Assembly (NCBI GenBank): GCA_012840905.1
Contig: DUVT01000168.1
Location: 1 to 7,472, forward strand
Length of the DNA: 7,472 bases
Direction of reading: 5' to 3'
Source: Acholeplasmataceae bacterium
GTDB lineage: Bacteria; Bacillota_I; Bacilli_A; ML615J-28; CAG-698
Shown one piece after another: positions 1-5,333 of the stretch. A model generated the notes under the pieces. That model ran no database searches. It saw only the letters and a list, made by a program, of their open reading frames with translations, and had not been told where the DNA came from. The translations under genes and the position numbers were made by a program. Position 1 is the stretch's first letter, and each line of letters begins with the position of its first letter.

Positions 1-464
1 AAATCAAAGATTTTCAAATTGAATTAGAATTAACAGAAACTCAAGAACTTGTAAGAAGCACTTCTTCAATTGAAACATTAATTCGCTTAAGAGAACATGG
101 TTTTGATGTTGCAATAGATGATTTTGGTAAAGGTTATTCTTCTTTATCATCACTTCATATGTTCCCAGCTTCAACATTTAAAATTGATTCTTACTTCTCA
201 CAACAACTTGATGAAGATTCAAATGTTATTCATATCATTGAAGGTGTAATTGTTTTTGCTCACAAACAAGGAATTAAAGTGTTGTTTGAAGGTATAGAGA
301 ATAAAACTGTAGATCAAAAGATTAGAGCTATTGACTCTGACTATGGACAAGGCTATTATTACAGTAGACCAATCCATCAAGATAAAATACTTGAATTTTA
401 TCAAAATAATGATGGCTATATCTTTAAAAACAAAAAGGCAAAGTTAAAAAGTGTTTTAGAATAA
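1..464 (+). CDS. EAL-domain cyclic-di-GMP phosphodiesterase, C-terminal part (5' end outside window)
   Basis: The reading frame is open from the window edge (first full codon at 3) to TAA at 462-464, giving 153 residues. It is the second half of an EAL domain, the enzyme that hydrolyses cyclic-di-GMP to pGpG. Visible family motifs, numbered within the fragment, are ELTE (metal-ligand Glu at 9), IDDFGKGYSSL (Asp39 and Asp40), FKID (Lys60, Asp62), FEGIEN (Glu96) and GQGYYYSRP (Gln116). These match the metal-binding and catalytic positions of active EAL proteins, so this half looks intact; the EAL signature itself lies upstream of the window. FEGIE instead of the usual AEGVE is a mild variant. 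About 30 polar residues follow the domain. Any N-terminal GGDEF, sensor or membrane domains cannot be seen. The gene faces the metal operon tail to tail, so there is no sign of a functional link beyond the shared terminator. Confidence 0.9.
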   Translation, partial: IKDFQIELELTETQELVRSTSSIETLIRLREHGFDVAIDDFGKGYSSLSSLHMFPASTFKIDSYFSQQLDEDSNVIHIIEGVIVFAHKQGIKVLFEGIENKTVDQKIRAIDSDYGQGYYYSRPIHQDKILEFYQNNDGYIFKNKKAKLKSVLE

Positions 465-481
465 AATCTAAAACACTTTTT
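446..481. terminator. Bidirectional rho-independent terminator between the converging EAL and repressor genes
   Basis: A perfect 15-bp inverted repeat (446-460 pairs with 467-481) encloses a 6-nt loop (461-466). The core GTGTTTTAGA pairs with TCTAAAACAC and is flanked by an A run on the left and a T run on the right (477-483), so a U tract follows the hairpin in both directions. The EAL stop codon (462-464) lies in the loop, and the repressor stop codon (482-484 on the minus strand) directly abuts the stem. Only the middle of the stem contains G-C pairs. Confidence 0.88.
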
Positions 482-1132
482 TTAATTCAATTTTACATAA
501 ATTAACTTAGCAATATTACTATTTATTGTATAAGTATTTTTACCTTCAATTTCAAAAACCCCAAGCTCAACATCTTTTGCTTTTAATGTGAATTCATCCT
601 TTAACTTTATTCCTTGTTTATCTAAATAACTAAGTAGCGATTTATTCTCACTAACTCGTTCAATAACAAACTTATCACCAACAACTAAGTCATGAATTGA
701 AAGTTGGGTTACAGGTAAAGTTTCTACATCACTCTTTGGAATTGGATTTCCATGCGGATCACTTTCAGGTTTTCCTAAAAAGTTATATAAAGCATTAATT
801 ACGCGTTCGCTTGCTGAGTGTTCCAACAATTCTGCATCTTCATGGACTTCTCCCCAATTAAATTTAAGTGTTTCAGTAAGAAATACTTCAAGCACACGAT
901 GCGATCTAATCATTCTTATTGCTTCATTTTTACCTTGTTTAGTTAACTTAACTCCTTTATATGGAATATATTTTACAAGTCCATTTTTTTCAAGACGTTT
1001 TATCATTTCATTGGTCGTTTGGATAGTAACCCCAATTTCTTCCGACAATTCTTGCAATTTTACTAAAGCAAGATCTTTTTCAACTGTTTGGAGATAAATC
1101 ATCTTTACATAATCTTCCTCAGCGCGATTCAT
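482..1132 (-). CDS. mntR: DtxR/MntR-family metal-dependent transcriptional repressor (Mn-type, with C-terminal SH3-like/FeoA domain)
   Basis: A 216-residue DNA-binding repressor that probably senses Mn2+ and shuts off the importer genes upstream of it. Domains in order: winged helix-turn-helix (about 1-70, wing and KLTKQG), metal-binding/dimerisation domain (about 71-140, ending near the family motif HGNPIP), and an SH3/FeoA-like domain (about 145-216). Numbered from the chosen start, the metal ligands are Asp7, His78, Glu82, His97, Glu101, Glu104 and His105. Asp7 and Glu101 replace the Met10 and Cys102 of iron-type DtxR, as in Mn-selective MntR. The three-domain length resembles ScaR/SloR/TroR-type regulators rather than the short B. 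subtilis MntR. The start is ATG at 1130-1132 because AAGAGGTG ends 6 nt before it (8 nt from GAGG); the in-frame GTG at 1141 lies inside that ribosome site. It is the last gene of the tro-like operon and also has its own candidate promoter. Mn2+ specificity is inferred from ligands, not shown. Confidence 0.93.
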   Translation of the reverse strand: MNRAEEDYVKMIYLQTVEKDLALVKLQELSEEIGVTIQTTNEMIKRLEKNGLVKYIPYKGVKLTKQGKNEAIRMIRSHRVLEVFLTETLKFNWGEVHEDAELLEHSASERVINALYNFLGKPESDPHGNPIPKSDVETLPVTQLSIHDLVVGDKFVIERVSENKSLLSYLDKQGIKLKDEFTLKAKDVELGVFEIEGKNTYTINSNIAKLIYVKLN

Positions 1133-1138
1133 AATTAA

Positions 1139-1146
1139 CACCTCTT
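1139..1146 (-). promoter_or_regulatory. Ribosome binding site that fixes the repressor start
   Basis: On the minus strand AAGAGGTG sits with its GAGG 8 nt before the ATG at 1130-1132. The alternative in-frame GTG start (1139-1141) is part of this Shine-Dalgarno sequence and cannot easily serve as the initiator, so the protein should begin MNRAEEDY. Confidence 0.8.
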
Positions 1147-1152
1147 TTTTCT

Positions 1153-1182
1153 ATTATACACTTCTTGATAGCATACTTTCAA
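1153..1182 (-). promoter_or_regulatory. Candidate internal sigma-A promoter for the repressor gene
   Basis: On the minus strand TTGAAA (1177-1182) and a perfect TATAAT (1153-1158) are separated by 18 bp. The -10 hexamer overlaps the TAA stop codon of the upstream permease gene, so the promoter lies in the permease coding end. A start about 7 nt downstream would give a 5' leader of only about 14 nt carrying the AAGAGGTG ribosome site. No CTTAAG-type operator is visible here. In such AT-rich DNA chance matches are common, so this is a prediction. Confidence 0.5.
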
Positions 1183-2251
1183 TTAAAGTTGTACCCTTAT
1201 TAGTAATCTTTAATAGATTACTATCAATTTCAATATATTCTTTTTCAATCGCTAGATTTACATATTTTCTATAATAATTATAGTTCCAATCGATTGCTTT
1301 ATATACTCCATCAACAAGTAATATTTCACCACCATCTTGATGATTATATATATGCATTAATAAGACAAGTAATTTAAACTCATTTTTTTGTCTGCTTCTT
1401 CTATATATAGTAAATAAAACTCCATTTTTAGGATTGAATAAAAAGACAAGTAAGAAGACTACTAATGTAACTGTAGCGATAGATCCACTAATAACAACAT
1501 CAAAATATAGGGCGAATAAATAGCCAACTACACTATTTAATATTCCTATTATGATTGCATTTAAAACTGTTGAGAAAAGGTTCTTTGTATAAAGAAGGGC
1601 GGTCATTGCTGGCCCAACCATTAAAGCAATAACTAAAATAGCACCAACTGCATTAAATGCACTTACAGCAGTTAATGATACTAAAAACATTAATGCATAG
1701 TGAATTATTACTGGTGAGATTCCAAGCACCATAGCTAAAGCAGCGTCGAAACTTACAATCTTTAATTCCTTATAAAATATTATAAAGAAAAGTAAGTTTA
1801 AAATCAAGACTCCAAGCATTATATATAAAGCTTTAGGTCCAACTTCCGTTCCAAAAATGACTAACTGATCGAAAACTGTAAACTCAAGATTCCCAAGTAA
1901 TACAGCATCAACATCTAAGTGAACATCTCGAAAACGTAAGCTAATAATAATTACTGCTATACTAAATAATAACGGAAAGACTACTCCGGTCGCTGCATCT
2001 TCACTTGTTCTTTTTGATTTTACAATTAGTTCAATTAAATAAACTGTAATAACTCCCATTATGGTTGCACCTAGGATTAAAAGTGGAGAGTTTAAATCGT
2101 GAACTAGCATGTATGCAAGCACTATTCCTAGTAATACTGTATGACTAATAGCATCAGTCATCATTGACATTTTTCTTAAGACTAAAAACACACCAACAAT
2201 TGAAGCAGACATGGCAGTAAAAACTGCGATTAATAAAATACTTATATTCAT
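1154..2251 (-). CDS. mntD: Metal ABC transporter membrane permease (ABC-3 family, MntD/TroD-like) with winged-helix-like C-terminal tail
   Basis: A 365-residue integral membrane subunit of a Mn2+/Zn2+/Fe2+ importer. Residues 1-275 form the ABC-3 permease core with roughly eight hydrophobic segments; the pattern GVFLVLRKMSMMTDAISHTVLLG near the N terminus, DVDAVLLGNLEF (113-124) and the final FNPKNGVL (272-279) are typical of the TroD/MntD group. About 85 further residues follow (about 283-365). They are soluble, with predicted helices and a strand-like IEIDSNLLKITNKGTTLIESM (wing, then the LTxxG-like ITNKG) resembling the winged helix of DtxR proteins. The tail makes the protein longer than the roughly 290 residues of a minimal permease. 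Its ATG overlaps the preceding permease stop as ATGA, and GGAG lies 7 nt before it, which indicates translational coupling. It presumably forms a heterodimer with the other permease on top of the ATPase dimer. The metal is not determined by this subunit's sequence alone. Confidence 0.93.
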   Translation of the reverse strand: MNISILLIAVFTAMSASIVGVFLVLRKMSMMTDAISHTVLLGIVLAYMLVHDLNSPLLILGATIMGVITVYLIELIVKSKRTSEDAATGVVFPLLFSIAVIIISLRFRDVHLDVDAVLLGNLEFTVFDQLVIFGTEVGPKALYIMLGVLILNLLFFIIFYKELKIVSFDAALAMVLGISPVIIHYALMFLVSLTAVSAFNAVGAILVIALMVGPAMTALLYTKNLFSTVLNAIIIGILNSVVGYLFALYFDVVISGSIATVTLVVFLLVFLFNPKNGVLFTIYRRSRQKNEFKLLVLLMHIYNHQDGGEILLVDGVYKAIDWNYNYYRKYVNLAIEKEYIEIDSNLLKITNKGTTLIESMLSRSV

Positions 2252-3297
2252 TTTCTTTCTCCAATAATTGATTCTACTTTTTTATTGCCTACATCTGTAA
2301 GATAGTAACTATTACTTTTTTCTTCAATATAGCCTTTCTCTAAGAGTCCAATTATGTCTTCACTAGATTCTAATAAACCATTTTCTTGATATGCATGAAT
2401 TAAATTATGATATTTTCTAATTTGAATTTGGTGAATTTTATCTATAATAAGTTTATTGATTACACCTCGCTTAGGTGCAAACAATAAAGCAATTAAGACA
2501 ATTGTACAAAGGATAACAACAATTACAGGACCGGTTGCTAAATTTGTAACTTGCGAACTAATAATTGCACCAGAAGCTCCAGAAACCAAACCAAATAATC
2601 CTGCAAGCAATGTGTTATAAACTAACTTTTTGCTTAGTTGTCTTGCGGCTACAGCAGGAGCAATTAATAATGCACTCATTAATATTACTCCAACAGTTCT
2701 AATGCTAATGGTTACTACAATAACAATTAAAGTATTAAAAATAATTGTTGTTATGCGGTTAGAGTAACCTAAACTTTGGTAAAATTCATTATTAAATATA
2801 AATAGTTTAAATTCTTTCCAAAGTAATATGATTACAAATAATACAACTAAGGAAATAATTGCAATAAACTCAATATCAGAAATAAGCATCGTTGCAGCTT
2901 GACCAAAGATGAAATTGTTTAGGCCTGCAGATGCTGCATTTCCACTAGTTTGTACAACTAGTAATAAAATTTGCCCAAAGCCAAAAAACGCAGATAAAAT
3001 TAATGCAAGTCCTGCATCATATTTTATTTTTGATTGTCTTTTAATTAATTCTAAAATAAACATCGCAGCAACAGCTGAAATTGCAGCTCCAAGTAAGAGA
3101 ACAATCATACTTTTACTTTGAGTAAAAATAAATGCGAGCACAACTCCAGGTAATGTTGCATGGCTTAAGGCATCTCCAACTAATGCTTGTTTTTTTAAAG
3201 TCATAAAAACACCTAAAACACCATTTACTAAACCAAGTAACATTGTACCTAGAGTAATAATGATGATTGTATAATTATCTGCAATGAAGCTTGGCAT
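2248..3297 (-). CDS. mntC: Metal ABC transporter membrane permease (ABC-3 family, MntC/TroC-like) with winged-helix-like C-terminal tail
   Basis: A 349-residue inner-membrane permease and partner of the adjacent mntD-like subunit. Residues 1-280 are an ABC-3 core with about eight membrane segments. The family patterns GVLGVFMTLKKQALVGDALS (27-46), LPGVVLAF (49-56), FIFGQAATML (129-138) and LLFAPKRGVI (271-280) mark the TroC/MntC group. The remaining residues (about 285-349) are cytoplasmic and look like a short winged helix: a basic helix, then LLEKGYIEEKSNSYYLTDVGNKKVESII, in which YYLTDVG matches the wing-plus-LTxxG of DtxR-type regulators, including KLTKQG in the repressor of this operon. 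ATG is at 3295-3297, 1 nt after the ATPase stop, with GGAG inside the end of the ATPase gene as ribosome site. The stop TGA overlaps the next start. Whether the tail binds DNA, contacts the ATPase or is vestigial cannot be told from sequence. Confidence 0.93.
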   Translation of the reverse strand: MPSFIADNYTIIIITLGTMLLGLVNGVLGVFMTLKKQALVGDALSHATLPGVVLAFIFTQSKSMIVLLLGAAISAVAAMFILELIKRQSKIKYDAGLALILSAFFGFGQILLLVVQTSGNAASAGLNNFIFGQAATMLISDIEFIAIISLVVLFVIILLWKEFKLFIFNNEFYQSLGYSNRITTIIFNTLIVIVVTISIRTVGVILMSALLIAPAVAARQLSKKLVYNTLLAGLFGLVSGASGAIISSQVTNLATGPVIVVILCTIVLIALLFAPKRGVINKLIIDKIHQIQIRKYHNLIHAYQENGLLESSEDIIGLLEKGYIEEKSNSYYLTDVGNKKVESIIGERK

Positions 3298-3298
3298 C

Positions 3299-4027
3299 TT
3301 AGTCTACTCCTTTAATTAAAGTATTTGCTTGATATGTGATTTTTAAATTGTCTTTAGTAAAGACCTCACTAACTTTACCACTAGCAATTACTTTTAAATT
3401 AAGTAGTGTTACATAGTCAAAGTATTCTCTTACTGTATCTAAGTCATGATGCACAACTACAACTGTTTTGCCTGCTTCTTTTAACTCTTTTAGAATTGTA
3501 ATAATTGCTTTTTCAGTTTTTATATCTACTCCTTGAAATGGTTCATCTAAAAGATATATATCAGCATCTTGAACTAATGATCTTGCAAGGAAAACTCTTT
3601 GTTGTTGGCCACCACTTAGTTCTGCAATTTGTCTATCAATAAAGTCAAGCATCCCAACCTTTTCTAATGCTTCAGTTGCTAACTCTTTATCTTTATTAGT
3701 TGGTCTTTTCAACCAACCAATATGGCCATATCTTCCCATTAATACTACATCAAAGACTGTTGTTGGAAAGTCCCAATCAACTGATCCTCTTTGAGGAACA
3801 TATGAGATTTGTTTTTGAACTTTTTTATAAGGCTGATTATTAAATAACACTTTACCAGTGACAGGTTTAACTAAATTTAAAATCGCCTTAATTAGTGTAG
3901 ACTTACCAGCTCCATTTGGTCCAACTATTGCCATTAATACACCTTTAGGAATATCTAAATCAATATCCCAAAGCACTGGCTTTAAATCATATGAAACAGT
4001 TAAGTCTCGAATTCTAATTGCTTCCAT
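3299..4027 (-). CDS. mntB: Metal ABC transporter ATP-binding protein (MntB/TroB-like)
   Basis: A 242-residue nucleotide-binding subunit that powers the importer from the cytoplasmic face. All catalytic motifs are present: Walker [10 protein letters not shown] (36-44), Q-loop VPQR (Gln79), signature LSGGQQQR (137-144), Walker B DIYLLDEP (156-163, catalytic Glu162) and switch His194 in VVVHHDL. The segment [20 protein letters not shown] (80-99) and the [12 protein letters not shown] motif are characteristic of the Mn/Fe/Zn importer ATPases (MntB, SitB, YfeB, TroB), which separates it from ferric-siderophore or other ABC ATPases. Length is normal for the family. The ATG at 4025-4027 follows AGGTGAG, which overlaps the TAG stop of the binding-protein gene; the gap is 8 nt, so the two are probably translated from one message. 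Nothing looks degraded. Confidence 0.96.
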   Translation of the reverse strand: MEAIRIRDLTVSYDLKPVLWDIDLDIPKGVLMAIVGPNGAGKSTLIKAILNLVKPVTGKVLFNNQPYKKVQKQISYVPQRGSVDWDFPTTVFDVVLMGRYGHIGWLKRPTNKDKELATEALEKVGMLDFIDRQIAELSGGQQQRVFLARSLVQDADIYLLDEPFQGVDIKTEKAIITILKELKEAGKTVVVVHHDLDTVREYFDYVTLLNLKVIASGKVSEVFTKDNLKITYQANTLIKGVD

Positions 4028-4035
4028 CTTCTCAC

Positions 4036-4953
4036 CTACTTTAAATTATTTACAATGGTATCAACATTTTTCTTTACCATTTTTAGATAAGTATCAGCAC
4101 CACTAATTTCATCTCCTAATGAATCTGAGAATAACTCTCCACCAACAACTACATCATGTTCTTTTGCTTTTGCAGCATTTATTACAGAATTAATTGTATT
4201 TTCAGGCACTGAACTTTCTACAAATATTGCTTTAACCTTTAGATCTACTACTAAATTAGCAAGATCTTGAATATCTTTTGCACTTGCTTCTGTTTCCGTT
4301 GAAATTCCTTGAATCGCATAGACTTCAAACCCATATGCTTTTCCAAAATATGAAAAGGCATCATGAGCTGTTACTAAAATTCTTTTTTCTTCAGGAAGTT
4401 CTTTTACTTTATCTATTACATAATTATCAAGTTTTGTTAATTCATCTAAATAAGTTTTTACTCTATTTTCATAATAAGTTTTATTATCACCATCTATGCT
4501 AACTAATTTATTATAAAGTGCATTGGTAGCTACTTTCCAATTTTCAACATCAAACCAAACATGTGGGTCTAATGCTCCATCTTCATCTTTTAATAACTGT
4601 GATTCTTCAAAGTAATCACCAATTACTAATAGTTTCTCATCATTAATAGTACTAATAACTTTACCCATTTGGGCTTCTAGGAATAAGCCATTTATAATAA
4701 CTAAATCTGCTTTACTAACTGAATTTGTTGCGCTAGGACGGGGAACATAACTATGTGGGTCAACTCCTACTGCCATAAGAGTTGTAACACTAACATGTTC
4801 ACCACCTACTTCTTTTGCTAAATCGCCTAACATTGTTGTTGTTGCAACAATATTCACTTTACCATCTATATATTTATATCCTTCGATTCTTTTGCATCCA
4901 ATTAAATTTAAGATCATAAATAACCCTAATACATATAATATAACTTTCTTCAA
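4036..4953 (-). CDS. mntA: Metal-binding lipoprotein of the ABC importer (cluster A-I, MntA/TroA-like)
   Basis: A 305-residue extracellular solute-binding lipoprotein that captures the metal and hands it to the permeases. A signal peptide with a KK N-region and hydrophobic core ends in the lipobox LIGC, so Cys20 is the lipidated residue. Ligands of the TroA/ZnuA/PsaA family are visible: His67 (VDPHSYVP), His131 (LDPHVWFDV), His197 ([12 protein letters not shown]) and Asp277 ([12 protein letters not shown]). The third ligand is His, as in TroA, rather than the Glu of PsaA. This family binds Mn2+ or Zn2+ and occasionally Fe2+, so the sequence alone does not settle the metal. There is no long His/Asp-rich loop of the kind seen in many dedicated ZnuA proteins, which mildly favours Mn2+. 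The start is TTG at 4951-4953, supported by AAAGGAGG 7 nt upstream and by the correct signal-peptide position. First gene of the operon, about 40 nt after the predicted transcription start. Confidence 0.95.
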   Translation of the reverse strand: MKKVILYVLGLFMILNLIGCKRIEGYKYIDGKVNIVATTTMLGDLAKEVGGEHVSVTTLMAVGVDPHSYVPRPSATNSVSKADLVIINGLFLEAQMGKVISTINDEKLLVIGDYFEESQLLKDEDGALDPHVWFDVENWKVATNALYNKLVSIDGDNKTYYENRVKTYLDELTKLDNYVIDKVKELPEEKRILVTAHDAFSYFGKAYGFEVYAIQGISTETEASAKDIQDLANLVVDLKVKAIFVESSVPENTINSVINAAKAKEHDVVVGGELFSDSLGDEISGADTYLKMVKKNVDTIVNNLK

Positions 4954-4960
4954 TCTATAG

Positions 4961-4968
4961 CCTCCTTT
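4961..4968 (-). promoter_or_regulatory. Strong ribosome binding site serving a TTG start
   Basis: The minus strand reads AAAGGAGG with a 7-nt spacer before TTG (4951-4953). The near-perfect anti-16S match justifies choosing the TTG, since the signal peptide begins immediately there ([10 protein letters not shown]) and the next in-frame Met falls inside its hydrophobic core. Confidence 0.85.
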
Positions 4969-4981
4969 AATGTTAATGTTA
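4967..4981 (-). repeat. Two and a half tandem TTAATG hexamers in the operon leader
   Basis: On the plus strand TTAATG TTAATG TTA lies between the CTTAAG site and the ribosome site of the binding-protein gene (minus strand TAACATTAACATTAA). It could extend the operator as further half-sites or simply be low-complexity AT-rich leader. It is too short to be called more than a local direct repeat. Confidence 0.4.
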
Positions 4982-4993
4982 TCCTTAAGATTT
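4978..4993 (-). promoter_or_regulatory. Putative MntR/DtxR-type operator over the operon transcription start
   Basis: The minus strand carries AAATCTTAAGGATAAC, centred on the palindrome CTTAAG (4984-4989). It resembles the CCTTAAGG-centred boxes I recall for B. subtilis MntR (core TTAAGGA shared), although the left arm matches poorly. Its position, just downstream of the -10 hexamer and covering the expected start at about 4991-4993, is where a metal-loaded repressor would block initiation. Binding is inferred. Confidence 0.5.
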
Positions 4994-4998
4994 ATTTC

Positions 4999-5027
4999 AT
5001 TATATAATTAAAATATGTAAAAGTCAA
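4999..5027 (-). promoter_or_regulatory. Main sigma-A promoter of the metal-import operon
   Basis: On the minus strand TTGACT (5022-5027) and a perfect TATAAT (4999-5004) are separated by 17 bp, the optimal spacing. It lies between the terminator of the upstream unit and the first gene of the importer operon, and predicts transcription starting near 4991-4993 with a leader of about 40 nt. No other promoter of this quality is seen in the 140-bp gap. Confidence 0.82.
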
Positions 5028-5047
5028 ATAAAATGATACTGCTATAT

Positions 5048-5080
5048 AAAAAAAGCTAACTTCTTTTTTAGAAGTTAGCT
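5048..5080 (-). terminator. Rho-independent terminator of the P-type ATPase unit
   Basis: An 11-bp perfect stem (5054-5064 pairs with 5070-5080, AGCTAACTTCT with AGAAGTTAGCT) has a 5-nt loop and, on the minus strand, is followed by a run of Ts (5054 down to 5048). It begins 13 nt after the stop codon of the small CxxC protein gene, so it insulates the downstream import operon and implies that operon uses its own promoter. Confidence 0.9.
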
Positions 5081-5093
5081 AAAGAGACTATGT

Positions 5094-5321
5094 TTATTTA
5101 ACTTGTGATTTTTTAACTTCATAACCAAGTTTAGTGATTGCACCTTCAATCGCATCAATTGATGTTACATTAGAATCAAATTCTAATTTCACTTTACTTG
5201 AATTAAACATTACATTTACACTATCTTTGTTTACTCCATCAACACCTTTAACCGCTTTATCAATTTTTTGTAAACAAGATGGACACGTTAGAGTTTCTAA
5301 TTGAATTGTTGCTTTATTCAT
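5094..5321 (-). CDS. Stand-alone heavy-metal-associated (HMA) domain protein, CopZ-like
   Basis: A 75-residue cytoplasmic protein consisting of a single HMA ferredoxin-like fold (beta-alpha-beta-beta-alpha-beta). The metal-binding CxxC is Cys13-Pro14-Ser15-Cys16 in LETLTCPSC, and the domain ends with the usual LGYEVK (about 66-71). Such domains bind soft or transition metal ions and deliver them to, or regulate, a partner P-type ATPase. The neighbouring pump has no N-terminal HMA domain, so this protein probably supplies it as a separate polypeptide. The classical copper-chaperone motif GMxCxxC is replaced by TLTCPSC, lacking the Met before the first Cys, so copper is not assured and Zn2+, Fe2+ or another ion is possible. 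ATG at 5319-5321 has AAAGGAG 6 nt upstream; the ATPase gene ends 12 nt before it, so they form one transcript closed by the terminator at 5048-5080. Confidence 0.88.
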   Translation of the reverse strand: MNKATIQLETLTCPSCLQKIDKAVKGVDGVNKDSVNVMFNSSKVKLEFDSNVTSIDAIEGAITKLGYEVKKSQVK

Positions 5322-5333
5322 AATTTTCTCCTT

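Noticed and set aside
219..404. Minus-strand open frame of about 61 codons
   Set aside because: It lies wholly inside the well-supported EAL coding frame and its product shows no recognisable family pattern.
2909..3121. Plus-strand open frame of about 70 codons
   Set aside because: It is antisense to the MntC-like permease, with composition expected from the complement of membrane-protein codons.
3858..4106. Plus-strand open frame of about 82 codons
   Set aside because: It is antisense to the Walker A region of the ATPase and crosses into the binding-protein gene; both genes on the other strand are firmly identified.
4278..4502. Plus-strand open frame of about 74 codons rich in Leu, His and Phe
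   Set aside because: It is antisense to the binding-protein gene, including its His197 region, and is a codon-complement artefact.
4954..5053. Possible Mn2+ riboswitch (yybP-ykoY type) in the importer leader
   Set aside because: The predicted leader is only about 40 nt and has no paired-stem architecture large enough for such an element.
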